Assembly: GCA_032207245.1 (NCBI GenBank)
Contig: JAGEOH010000230.1
Coordinates: 1 to 64,000 of the forward strand
Origin: Pardosa pseudoannulata
Lineage: Eukaryota; Arthropoda; Arachnida; Araneae; Lycosidae
Reading direction: 5' to 3'
Length of the DNA: 64,000 bases
The position numbers were made by a program, and so were the translations under genes. The notes under the pieces were generated by a model. The model was given only the letters and a program-made list of their open reading frames with translations, was not told where the DNA came from and did not search any database. This document shows, in pieces, positions 46,240 to 57,146 of this stretch; position 1 is the stretch's first letter; each line of letters opens with the position of its first letter.

Positions 46240-46405
46240 CTATATTTGTGAGGTATGCTTCTTCAGTACCGTAGTTCGTGGGTTCGAATCCCACTTCTGG
46301 CATGGATGTTCGTAGCCGTTCAAAAATTGGTTTAAGCAGTAGGTTTCAGTCTCATTAGCCCTCGTGTATCAAAACAATAGACCTGAGTGCTACAAAGTAA
46401 ACCAT
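46240..46405 (+). mobile_element. SINE copy 6, right part
   Basis: It continues the SINE interrupted at 40804. The B box GGTTCGAATCC is at 46281-46291, then GCATGGATGTTCGTAGCCG and GTCTCATTAGCCCTCGTG, ending near GTAAACC. Confidence 0.85.
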
Positions 46406-46629
46406 CAATCTTCTATTGAATATACAACAGCGGTATCGGGGTACTACACACGATCTATGCCCCGAGAAACGACCACAGCCTACAAAAAAGATTGGAAAGA
46501 AAGCTTGCTTTGGGAATTCGGCAGTTATCCTTTAGGCATGGGTAACACCTCCATGGTTTGGGGTTACTCATTTTACGAGGTTATTTCAAACAATTATCTC
46601 AAAGTAGAAATCTTTGATAAGAACACAAT

Positions 46630-47300
46630 CTGACGTATATTGCAATACACACTGTGATTAAATCCCTTCAAGGAGGTAAAGTTTCAGCAGGTAAAAGGGG
46701 AATGTCCCATGGTTTGTTAGGAGGGCATTTACAACCAGAAAATTGTACAGTCTTTTACGATCCACTTATTTCAGGAATTTGTGTAGGTGCCTACCTTTAT
46801 AGGTCGAGTCCCCGTGCTCTTGTCAGTATTGCATCAGTTCTGTCTGGGGTTGGCATATATGACTCTGATAGTACGAGTTTAATTGTAGAAAATTAAGAGG
46901 TTGCGTGCTTTGCAGTTGGTCTGAAGCCTCATTCCCCTCTGTAACACATTGGTTTTTACCCATGTTAATAAGACTGTCTTGCCCGATCTCTCAGTTTACT
47001 TTAACATTGTCTGTATACGTTGTACTACAGCATCTGATTTACTGAAGCTGTCTGTCACTTGTAAGCTTTAGCTACTGTCCAAGTGTATCGTAAAGGTTGT
47101 TAATATTTCTGTTAGGCTTATCCAGGTTAGAGCTTTTTATATAGCAAATAGTTCCGGCTGAAAGACTGTAGTTATATTTGTGATGAATGCTTATCACTGG
47201 TGTCAATTAGGGTTACGCAACGTACTCGAAGACCACGCAATTCTCAGTTTTTGACCCATCTGTTAATATGTTGTTTCCAAAGTTGACAAGATTGTCACTT
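46630..47300 (-). pseudogene. LINE ORF2: RNase H and C-terminus (LINE 4)
   Basis: On the minus strand an RNase H domain begins ILTDGSKTENCVVFEY (about 47215-47265, first catalytic Asp). TVFQPELFAI follows (about 47120-47150, conserved Glu), then IHLDSS (second Asp region, about 47080), and GKTVLLTWVKTNV (about 46965-47000), the end of the domain. A tail with HGTFPFYLLKLYLLEGFNH lies at about 46655-46710. The pieces are in different frames. This is a different LINE lineage from LINE 2. Confidence 0.75.
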
Positions 47301-48130
47301 ACTGCTTTGCAATCAGCATGATGTAGATGTAGAGTATTTGATCTTCTGTTGCCTGCATCAATGAAACTTCCCCTATCTAGTCTAAACAGGACTATGGCTA
47401 CCTTTGTCACTGTTAGAAGCATAGTAGGTATGTTTGTTAGCATGAATAGGGCCGTGTTTGGCACGCGATACATAGAAGAACATGTCGCTGCAAATTGTTT
47501 TTCAGATATGGCTTTTTCTGTTACCGTCACTGACATGCTCAAAATGTTCGCTACCTATAATATGCAATTTTCGGTGACTGTTTCACATTAGTTTTTGAAG
47601 ACTACATTCATGAGGTGGTGGTGTGATGAGACTTTCAAGTTGAGCATTTAGTGATGCTGGGGCCAAGATAAGTCGAAGTTGAAGGTGATACCTAGTTATT
47701 TTAACTGCTCCTTTTTCAGAATTGAGTGACCGTTGATAGGGTCTATTGGAAACCTCTTGAGTTTCAGGCTTGGAGTAGTGCCACATGCATTCTAAATGAC
47801 TTACTACGTTTTGGTGAGTGAGACTGTTAAGACTTGAGCTGAGAGCAATTTCCCTAGTGCTGCTTGTCTCAATTGCTGACTTTCTCGCCGGTGATTGCCT
47901 GATTTTATGATAAGGAAGTCATCAGCAAAAACCAATAGCTCGGCATTGAAATTTTGGAAGCCTTTTGTGCTTAATGCTATTAGGAACTAAATTAAGAGTA
48001 TTATACGCGAGCTCTGGGGCAGGCTTTGGAAAGGATAGGATTGATCATTTGGTCCCCCCAGCGTACTTGAATTTTGTTGTTTTGTATGACCAGTGCTCCA
48101 TGCCGTTACCTGGATCAGTGAAATATAATT
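47301..48130 (-). pseudogene. LINE reverse transcriptase remnant (LINE 4)
   Basis: The minus strand shows the RT active site LLVFADDFLIIKSGNH, with FADD at 47918-47929. It is followed by KEQLKYLGITFNFDLSWPQHH-like thumb sequence (about 47635-47715; one frame or stop change) and the connection region to RNase H at about 47300. Upstream, a degraded equivalent of the CPQGS region lies near 47990-48020. Together with 46630-47300 this gives RT followed by RNase H, as in I/LOA/R1-type LINEs. Multiple stops. Confidence 0.72.
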
Positions 48131-48494
48131 TCTACAATAAATGCATATAGAGACGATAGATAATTATCATAGGAGTCTGTTTCCGGAAACAGGAATTTTT
48201 ATTGAGAAATTGTGAACAACGAAACAAAACCTTATATAGCTCTCATGATATTTCAGAAGTAAACATACCCACAATCATTCCGTATACTAACCATAGTGTT
48301 TTATAATTTTCTCGAATTGTAAGACATTTTATTAAGTAGCAATTTAATTAAGACCTTTAGTTTAATAGTATTCCTACAGAAAAGTTTACTTAATTTTTGG
48401 TCCTCTGAATTTTGCTTGCGATTCATTATAATACACTCGGATTCTATCACGTACTCAGCCTCTACCAATGGACCGTTTCATCTGACGAATATAC

Positions 48495-48830
48495 TAAGGT
48501 TGGGGTTGAGGAAAGGGGTAGGATTGGGGAAGGAATGAGGAAAGGGGGGAAAGGGTAGGGTGGACGGAAAGGGGTTTGATTAGGAGTAGGTATAGCGGAG
48601 GGAGTGCGAAAAGAGTACACAGGACGGAAATGAGTAGGGCTTGGGTACATATAGGGGAGAATTTGTGAAAGAAGTACGGCGGACAGAAAGGGGTAAGAAT
48701 GTGGGTAGGTTTATGGGAGGGAGTGGGAAAATGGGTTGGTTTGGTGGTAAGTAATGGGGAACAATTATAGCGATAAAGGGTAAGGCGGACGGAAAGCGGT
48801 AGGGTTGAGGTAGGTATAAAGGAGCAACGC
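48495..48830 (+). repeat. Purine-rich degenerate minisatellite, about 60-bp period
   Basis: GGACGGAAA-type units recur near 48562, 48622, 48681 and 48788, with G/A-rich filler such as GGGTAGG and GGGAGGGAGTG between them. The plus strand is nearly pure G/A/T with few C. Long minus-strand frames here are composition artefacts. Confidence 0.75.
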
Positions 48831-48839
48831 AATTTCCAA

Positions 48840-51030
48840 ATCCATAATACTCTACACATTCCTTTTGTATGACCTACTGAAGAAATTTTCCCAAAAGAAA
48901 AAGAATTTTCTAGGTCATTTGGCACAAAAATAGCTCAGATGGTGGTATGTCATGAAAAAAGAACAGAAGTCCTATTTAGCTCCAGAGTGAAGTAGCAAAA
49001 GAGCGAAACATTCTACATTATATACATTTACTAAATTATAAGGACATAAAAATACGTTTTCTCTACTTTATCTTTAAACGTATCTCTTTCATTTCAATCT
49101 CAATTAAAATAAGTGCTTGGGAAACCATAAAAAAAGTACCTCCCTTTACTTCTTCCCATACTCTACCTTTCCCAAAATACGAGTCTAAATGATTTCGTCA
49201 ATATCACTTTATATGAAATATCTTAAGTTTAGTTATAGTTATCTTACAGTTTAGTTTTTTTTACCCATTGTGACATATTGCATTTCAAGAAAAGTTTTCC
49301 TTAAAAAATTTAGGCTATCATCAAACATTTCTTATTACGGTACTTTCATCTTCCTGAAAACAGTTCAGCGAAATGGACAAATTTTGTTTAGAAGCAGTTA
49401 TCTTGACAACGCGAATACTAAAATTAAAGAGCGCTCTTTTATATAAGCGGTGAATATAAGATTTCGTCTTTTCAAGAATATATACTTTCTGGTAAGCATC
49501 CTTTTACAAATGATTTTCTTGTTCGGTTATTATTTTCAGTCTTCCTACAAAATTCCTCTATTTAAACTGTAAGCCTTAACATTATATGAGTTGCAGATGT
49601 ATGCATAGAATTCATCAGTAAAGCTCAAATGGTTAATTAAAAAGACGTCTCAGAACTGTTAAATTCTCAAAATTCTCAGTTTTTCAAACTTTAAGTATAT
49701 TAATATGTAAATAATTCCATACAATTTGATATCACTACTTACACACCATCTCAAGGGGAACAAAAGCTCTAGCTAACTACATTATTTATTTGCATTGAGA
49801 GTTTTAAAAAGGATAAGTCAGGAAACGCATGCTTTAGGCGTTAACTTTATGTTTCAATACATTACAATGGTTTTTTTTTTTTTTTTTTTTTTTTTGTAAT
49901 TTTTAAGTAGGAGCAGAACACTTGGGACTCAGACTGAGAAAATTGAAGTCTGTAATTCATGGTAACAAGTTACCCGACAACTATTGGTGGAAAAGGTAGT
50001 TTACCTGAGAATATGTAATTCGTGAATCCAAAAATAGCTTGTTTGAAATGTGGTAGAATGTATTATAGTATCTACAGATCAAAATCTTCGACATTTCTTT
50101 TGCTCCCAGACACGAAATACTTCTTCGAAATATAACGAGAGCAATTTTTCATAAAACATATTTTGAAAAAAAATCATTTAGAGGTATAAAGGGGGTTATA
50201 ATAAAACAATTTTAAAGACATATCTGATCCAAAACATCACAAGCACTGTTTGCGAACCCCATATGCAAATGATTTCCATAATAATAAAGTTAGACTCAAA
50301 AATATAAAGGTCAGGGGAAAATATTGCTAAAATTGCTGCAGATACACATTTAATGAAGAGAAATTAAAGTGATTAGAACTAAATGTAGCAAATAATTCTA
50401 AATTCAATCAAATACGAGTGTGAAAAAAAAGCGTGAAATGAGTATCATACAAAGTCTGAAAAATCAGAAATTTATCGAAACCATCAAAGATAAAGCGAAA
50501 TATATACAACTGGAGGATTTAAACTCACATATGGAAAATTATAAGTCCCTTTCACAAACTTCAAAGTGTTTTTTTTTCAGAATCTTTCTTTTTATTATAC
50601 CTTTCAAAATATTCATAACAGCGATATGAAATTTTGCGTATTGGTGACTTATAGCTCAAGTTATTCAAATTTTGTCATTATATTTTTAAAGTTAGGATTG
50701 TGATTAGTTTTTAACATTTGCGGTCTCAGACAATTCTCAGAGCTGTGAAATTATATACATTCGTGGTCTAATCTGGTATTATCTATGAGCCTCCATTTTC
50801 AAAATCCAAATTTCCAAGAAGATTGAAGGATCTCAATTTCTGAAAGAGCAAATAAAAGGCAGAGACTGGAATCTTACGCTGTTGCTCTTTACGCAAAATG
50901 TACCTTATCTCAACATATTTTCAAAATAATGTTAAAGTTATTTTTAGATTTTTTAATCCATTTGAGTACATTTTTATTCAAGTTATTTAATTAATTATTT
51001 TTTTTTTGTTTATCAATGAGAAGCTTACAG
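48840..51030. other. AT-rich non-coding stretch
   Basis: No gene or element recognised. A run of 25 T is at 49871-49895. Confidence 0.5.
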
Positions 51031-51035
51031 ATATA

Positions 51036-51190
51036 CAGTCAGACTTAGATTTAACGAACCCCTGTTAAATCTTGTGTGAATGTATGTTGAAGAATGTTGC
51101 GATTTAACGAATTTTTTATGAAAATTAACAAAAATGAAGGCAAAAATCCCTATTTAACGAATAATAAACCTCTAATTAATGAATTATTTG
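51036..51190 (+). mobile_element. pogo/Tigger-like terminal repeat fragment
   Basis: CAGTCAGACTTAGATTTAAC GAACCCCTG (51036 onward) follows TA-containing DNA and is succeeded by repeated ATTTAACGAA motifs (about 51110 and 51150). Such TIRs are typical of pogo/Tc5-like elements and their MITEs. No opposite end or coding part is recognised. Confidence 0.5.
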
Positions 51191-52714
51191 AATTGCAGAT
51201 TTTTTTTACTTAGTTTGGATTAGATAAACTTTGTATTACCTTAGTTTTGGTCTCGAAGAATATTTTCGAATGTAACAGAATGGCAAAGTAAATGAGGAAT
51301 TTGCACATGTGGGGGAATGGCAAAACTTTGTATTTTTCTAGTAATTCCACACTTGTTAATTCTACAAATATTCTCAAAAATGTAAAAAAAAAAATGAACC
51401 CATCATTTTTAAATTAATTTTAAAATTAAGAGAAAACCACGTGACTTGAAAAAGCTCCGTGATTGGTTGTAACGTCACAGTTCATGATATTCAATGTTGA
51501 CATTTTTGTTAGCAAGTGCTTTGTATTTCCGGATTGCGCTTTGCTCGTATTTAAAAATTTTCTAGTTTTCAATTATTTCTACTCCGACCTTTATGATACT
51601 TTTATCAATCTCGATAATGTATAAATATACATATGTTTAAAATGTCTTTCTTACCAAAGAACAGTCCAACAATATCACGAAAATTTACGGCATATCAATG
51701 CTTTCGTTTTTGGAAATAATTTTGAATTAATGGAAGCGGAAATACGAGGAATCAAAATCTAAAGATATGTAAAATAATTTTTTATATTTTTCAATTTATC
51801 TTAACTTACTTCAAATATATAAGTACTCTATTAATACTAACAGCAGCTATTCTGTTTGTAAACACTGACGATACGTGAAACATATTTATATTTATACACA
51901 CATACACATTTGTTGTTGCAGTATCACGTTTTATATATAGAGATAGAAGTTTGTTTAAATAAAAAATTAGAAAAGGTAGTCATATTTCTTTTAATTGGAA
52001 GTTATGTATGAATGTTATTTTGATATTTTTGCTGGAAATACTACATTAAAAAGTATTCTTCAATCAAAACACTTAGATTATAATTAAAAATCACCCATCA
52101 TATATGATTATAAAATTCACAATTGTAAAAATCCCCATTTATCATCTTTCCTAAAAGTTTACTTTTTCTTGTATGCAAAATACCAATTATTTCATATTGA
52201 CATCCAAAAAAGATTTATCTCATGAATTATTTTTAATTAAAACAATCATGGCTATTTTGCATTAAAGTTTCTTTATTAAATAATTTAAAGAAATGAATAA
52301 AAAAATTTTTTAAAATTATATTAGCATAAATTGATATGTACGGCCTGTGCACTTTTGATTTAATGTTAATTTTAGGAGTATGATAGGCTTCACGAATAAC
52401 TTGGGTACATAAATTTAAACAAACAAGAAACGTAATAGGAAAAGAGTAAATATACATTGGCATATTTTATGTAAATAGAACCTGTTTTTGATGGTAGATG
52501 GAAATAAGGATGTATACATTTCAGAAAAATTAATAACCAGATTTTATTTGTTTGTGTTGAAATATGAAATCGATATTGTGTGTTTGTACTTTAATTATAA
52601 ATATATACTCCCTCTACTAGTTATTAAAAAATTACAAATGGCTTTTTAAAATGTATGCATGGTTCAGATTCTTCATAGTACAAATACTTAAAGATTGTAT
52701 TACTTTTGATTTAT
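51191..52714. other. AT-rich non-coding stretch
   Basis: Nothing recognised. Confidence 0.5.
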
Positions 52715-52770
52715 ACACTCAAGAGCCAAAATATTATGACTACCCCTACATTTTGTAATACTCAGTGAAT
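52715..52770 (+). mobile_element. Tc1-family terminal repeat fragment
   Basis: ACACTCAAGAGCCAAAATAT and the following TATGACTACCCCTAC resemble the terminal repeat of an arthropod Tc1-like family, related to the end at 38854. The flank is TA. No body follows; a gypsy RT remnant begins about 70 bp later. Confidence 0.5.
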
Positions 52771-52837
52771 TTCTTGGGCTGGGCTAAAGTATTTTCAATA
52801 TTATATGCAAACTCGGGATTTTGGTAGGTACCTCTTC

Positions 52838-53375
52838 AGGAAAAATCTTCGTTTTTTCTACTTTCATAACACCTTTCAGAAGATCCATATTTCAGAGACT
52901 TAAAAAACGTTTTCCAAACGTGTTCTTTTGGAATATCATCAGCTACAGAATAGTTTCAAAGACGAATGACACAGTTATTCTAGAATATCGAGGGAACAAT
53001 TTGTCATATGGACGAAATCTTGGCAATCAAACCCAACACGATCACAGACTAAAAGTTGTCTTGCAGAAAGTAAAGAAATCCTGGTATCACATTAAACGAA
53101 AAAAAAAGTGTAAGTTTTCACTTGTCAGTATCAAACTCCTTGGTTACATTATTAACACACATGGAGTATATCCTGATGATTAGAAAGTTGAGGCTGTTAA
53201 ACATTTTAAATTTTCATCTCCTAAAGCAGAACTAAAGCGAATATTAGGTAGGGTAAATTATCTTGCGAAATTTGTTCCGCACTATGCTAATATGCTATTT
53301 CCTTTGACGTCAATATTGAGTCACAAAGTATAATTTGTATGGGGAACGGCAGACACACACCAATAAACGAAAAAA
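52838..53375 (+). pseudogene. Gypsy reverse transcriptase fragment
   Basis: The plus strand encodes the middle and end of a Ty3/gypsy RT: SGKIFVFSTFITPFRR, FQRLKKRFPNVFF, SYGRNLGNQTQHDHRLKVVL, CKFSLVSIKLLGYIINTHGV. After a stop at 53181 it continues with KVEAVKHFKFSSPKAELKRI, LGRVNYLAKFVPHYAN and FPLTSILSHKV. The YxDD active-site block is not recognisable: ILEYRGNNLSYGRN stands where it should be. Flanking protease, RNase H and integrase are absent, so this is an isolated fragment. It is not closely adjoined to the minus-strand gypsy element at 54.6 kb. Confidence 0.85.
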
Positions 53376-53848
53376 AAAATTCCAAAATTTGAAGGGCTTG
53401 AATTTGGATCTTATTTTGAAGATTTATGATTCCCCAAAAATACATCTACAGTGACCGCCGATACACACATCTTTAAGAATTGAAGTAACTTTTTAGACAA
53501 GAAAAAAATGGTCAGCATAAAACAGATAACAGGATATACTCAAATATAAGCATACAAGGAGTGGTAGGACTGTTCGACCTCTTTAAAATCTTTATTTATA
53601 AAGAAATGAGGAGATGTGATATAATTCTAGGCACTAGCCTCACCGCGCCAGAGAATAAAGGAACTGAAGTGGAACGGAAAACAAGGCGGAAGGAAATAAC
53701 AAAACAATGTTGTAATTTCGGACCATGATGAATAAAAGATTTTTCTGATATACCAAAATGTAGTTACTAAAAAGCTACTCAAAGAATTGACGATATTACT
53801 AATGTCTAAAGAGAAAGTAAAATATTTCTATAAGTTGCCCTGTATACT
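53376..53848. other. AT-rich non-coding stretch
   Basis: Possibly further decayed gypsy sequence at its start; nothing specific recognised. Confidence 0.4.
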
Positions 53849-53890
53849 CAGTGGCGTACGCAGAATATTTTCAAGGGGGGGGGTCATAAT
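53849..53890 (+). mobile_element. hAT-like terminal fragment with G tract
   Basis: CAGTGGCGTACGCAGAAT followed by a run of G (53874-53882) looks like the end of a known type of arthropod hAT-like non-autonomous element. No matching right end found. Confidence 0.35.
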
Positions 53891-54605
53891 TTTCTGAAAC
53901 TGCTAACAGAAATTCCAGTATGTTATAAAGCATTTTTATTTCCCTAATTTAGACAGCTAAACAATTTTGACTTTTTATTTAGACAACATTCTTTAGTTCA
54001 ATTTTGATTTCATTTTTTAAGTTTAAGAACATAATTTTTTTATAATAAGAGGTAAAATATTTTATTTTTATTAAAAAGTAGGAATTAATCATGCCATAAA
54101 AAACTACTTATAATGTAACATCTACCTAAATAATAACCGTATAAATGTGAATTTTCTATAGAAAACCAATGAATTTGACCAAAACATAAGAAAAAATAAC
54201 TTACCAACAAATAGGGAATTAAACCAGTATACAAAAATGCTAAAAAAATATTGATTTATACAGTAATATCCAAACTACTGCTTTTTTCCAGCTCTACAGC
54301 TTTTTTCCAGTTGTCAAATTTTATATTGCACAGCTGGCCCAAAGGTTGCTTGCCAGAACCGGCACCACTTGGGCCGAAAAGTACACAAAATTTGCAAAAA
54401 GCATTTTAAGTTCTATGTTAATATGAATAATTAACTTGCAACTGCAGTTACGACACACATTTTATTAAATTAAACATAACGAACATAATAACAGCTGCAA
54501 TCGCTACGCACATTTTTGGAACAACCGTTCAAAAACTGTTTCCATGCTAACCAGTTAAAAATAGTTGTTGCCACATCGGCATTACAAACCTTGGATACAT
54601 AATAT
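53891..54605. other. AT-rich stretch, possibly gypsy 3' LTR near 54370-54600
   Basis: Directly downstream (minus direction) of the gypsy stop codon is a short polypurine tract GGGGAAGG (complement of 54606-54613). It is followed by TATGTATCCAAGG and TGTAATGCCG, where an LTR would start. I cannot define the LTR end. Confidence 0.3.
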
Positions 54606-54612
54606 CCTTCCC

Positions 54613-55306
54613 CTAAGTCTTATAGTCTTTTAGCCACACAGGAGGACGTCTATTTCTGACTGGTCTTGGAGATGACAGTGGAGGTGGGTCTTTAGATTGT
54701 TGTGCAACAGGTACATCAAAATCTGAACTCGTGTGAGTTTTTCTTGTTAACTCTTCTGACTGCATAGAGTCCTGATTTTCTACGGGTGTATGCACTTGTA
54801 TTTCTTCTTCAGGAATCTGATCCTGGGAACACCTTGATTTTGTTAATGGAATAGGAGGACTTATTACTCGACTATCACTTTCATCTTTGAATATAAAAGA
54901 TTCTGCAACATGTCGAGGTCTCAGTTGGTCAACATGTCTTTTCCAAATTAAACCATCATTGGTTCGAACAAAATACATAGTTAAGCCAAGTACTTCTATT
55001 ATGGTTGCAGGAGCCGATTTCTTATGAGGAGGAAATCCCAAAGCATAGACAGTATCTAGAACAGCAAACACTTTTATTCTCGAATGGTCAGATCCATTTT
55101 TAACTACTGGTAAACCACAAAAATCAAGATGCAATTTATCAGGCAAGTTTTCAAATGTCGATTCATTAATAATTCGGATGGTGAAACACCTGTAGAGGAG
55201 TTCGGAATTGTATGTTGTGCTAACAGAAACAAAAAGAGTCTATATGACCAATTTCCAGTAATTATCCTCTTTAGTACATTTTTCGTTGTCTACACCATAC
55301 GCTCGT
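54613..55306 (-). pseudogene. Gypsy integrase C-terminal region (minus-strand gypsy)
   Basis: The open frame 54613-55146 covers GFPPHKKSAPATIIEVLGLT and FVRTNDGLIWKRHVDQLRPR (about 54905-55040), the C-terminal DNA-binding part of gypsy integrase. A Ser/Pro/Glu-rich tail ends VRNRRPPVWLKDYKT. The upstream part (55150-55306) is in another frame, so integrase is broken. The stop codon overlaps a polypurine stretch, the usual end of a gypsy polyprotein. Confidence 0.85.
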
Positions 55307-55717
55307 CTTATCCATTAGAAGATAGATGTCTAGGAGCAATTGAAATGAATATTATACCATTCCGTTCTAAAAATTCTTGAAATTCAATTGAGTTAAATCC
55401 AGTTCCATTGTCTGAAACAATAACATCAGGTATTCTATGAATACTAAATAATCTTCTTAAAGCATTAATAGAAGATGAGGCATCAACGGAAGGAACTTTC
55501 ACTACTTCCAGCCATTTAGAGTATGAGTCCACAATAATCAAAAATAATGAATTCTGAAATGGACCAGCATGATCTATGTGCAATCTTGACCATGAAGTTT
55601 TTGCCTTTTCCCATATCAAGTTAGTTTTCGATGGTGAGTTCCTGGTTTGTTGACATAAGTCACAAGAATCAACAAGAGTTTCTAATTCTTTGTCTCATCC
55701 TGGCCACCAAACATAAC
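55307..55717 (-). pseudogene. Gypsy integrase catalytic core (minus-strand gypsy)
   Basis: On the minus strand WSRLHIDHAGPF carries the first catalytic Asp and DVIVSDNGTGF the second. The Glu lies in DERMV just after SSNG, but the codon between SSNG and DER is a stop (near 55307). Upstream, SCDLCQQTR near 55640-55665 holds the Cys pair of the zinc-binding domain, whose His pair (LHNTHEG) is in the next feature. One stop also lies near 55697 (WWPG-stop). Confidence 0.88.
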
Positions 55718-55718
55718 T

Positions 55719-56536
55719 TCAAGCAAGTGCCTTCGTTCTCATTATACCTTCATGAGTATTATGTAGAACATTAAGAATATTAGGTTGTATTTTTCTAGGA
55801 ATCATGACTCTTGAGCCCCAAAGCAGGCATTCTTTATGCACGGACAATTCTAATTTCCTTGAGTAAAATGGATCAAATTCTTTCAAAGGTTTTTCATCTA
55901 GCCATCCCCTCCATACCCAATTAATGACTCGTGATAATATAGGATCATGAGCTATAAATTTTGCTACATCTGTAGATTTCAGTAGAGGTTTCTTCAGGGC
56001 TTCTAACAGAAGAATTTCCATTAGCACTTCCTCATCCTTAAGGATAAATGGTTGAGGCAAGCGACTTAGCCCATCAGCATTGGATATTGTTTTTCCACGC
56101 TTGTAATCTAGGTCATAATCGTAAGCACTTAACATTATAGACTATCTTTGCATTCGAGGAGACAGCATATTAGGAATGGGCTTATTTGGAGCAAGCAATC
56201 CTAATAGTGTTTTGTGGTCAGTACGAATTTCAAATACATGACCATACAAATAATTGTGAAATTTCTTTACACCTTGAATTGTGACTAGTGCTTCTTTATC
56301 TATTTGAGCGTAACGTCTTTCTGTAGGATTCATAGTTCTTGAATAGTATGCAATAGGAGCTTCTGCTGTTCCTTCAAGCTGATGACTTAGTACTGCTCCA
56401 ATATCATATTGTGAGGCATCACACGTTAAGATTATAGGTTTCTTTTCATCAAAATGTGCTAAAAGAGTTTCAGATGTTAGCAATTTCTTTACCTTCTCAA
56501 ACGCTTGATCATGACATTTGGTCCATCTCCAAGAAG
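55719..56536 (-). pseudogene. Gypsy RNase H and integrase zinc domain (minus-strand gypsy)
   Basis: RNase H begins DASWRWTKCHDQAFEKVKKL, then ILTCDASQYDIGAVLS (catalytic Asp, about 56395-56440), IDKEAL (Glu) and IRTDHKTLLGLL (Asp, about 56195-56230). After one stop near 56140 it ends with NADGLSRLPQP. The His pair of the integrase zinc finger is in VLHNTHEGIM (about 55745). The order RNase H then integrase is normal Ty3/gypsy order, in contrast to elements 1-3. Reverse transcriptase is cut off by the insertion of element 2 at 56541 and probably lies beyond the right window edge. Confidence 0.9.
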
Positions 56537-56540
56537 CATC

Positions 56541-57146
56541 TGTGACGTCACTACACCCCATTGGCTTCACAAAGAGGTTTTGTTAAAGCCCAGGGCAAGG
56601 CGACACTCTGTCTGGGTTTTTGACACTACACTGCAAAGGGTCTTCGCTTCGACCATGCCTTGATATGTCCGAGGTGAATTGGAAGGTCGGACGAGACAAC
56701 GAAATGTCAGACAGTGAGGCGCCACCGAATGAACCAACAAGAGGCTACCAAGACGGCGACATGGAAAGAAAAGGCCAATGGGAAGAGGCGAAAGGTGACG
56801 TAAGGCGGCGCGAGTTTTTCGCTGGAGAGTCCCCAGGAAGAAAAACGAAGAGAGGTTCGATTTGTAGCGGTTTTTTAGAGCTTTTCTCCAGCTTTGTGTG
56901 GGACTCAAGGAGACCCAGTTATACCCCTGTACAACGGTATCTGTCGGCACCTTTCCGCAAATTGCTTTTTAGGTTCGCCTTGAACCTAATCCGCACCAGC
57001 CCACCTGAGCCCTGTGATTTCCTTTTGGAAAATTTGCACTTACTCCATTTTAATCAAGAATAAACGTTGTTATTGTTTGTAAACTGTACGTCGTGTCATA
57101 ACCACTTCGTCACCCACACGCTACCCGAGGATCCCGTGACGTTACA
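56541..57146 (+). mobile_element. 5' LTR of element 2 (606 bp)
   Basis: Starts TGTGACGTCACTACACC and ends GACGTTACA. About the first 410 bp match the 3' LTR from 63348 with scattered differences. AATAAA is at 57059-57064. It interrupts the minus-strand gypsy RNase H. A frame of about 147 codons (56620-57063) is open through the LTR (see findings). No clear TATA box is seen. Confidence 0.9.

Noticed and set aside
48494..48925. Pro/Thr/Leu-rich minus-strand frame
   Set aside because: Translation of the purine-rich minisatellite.
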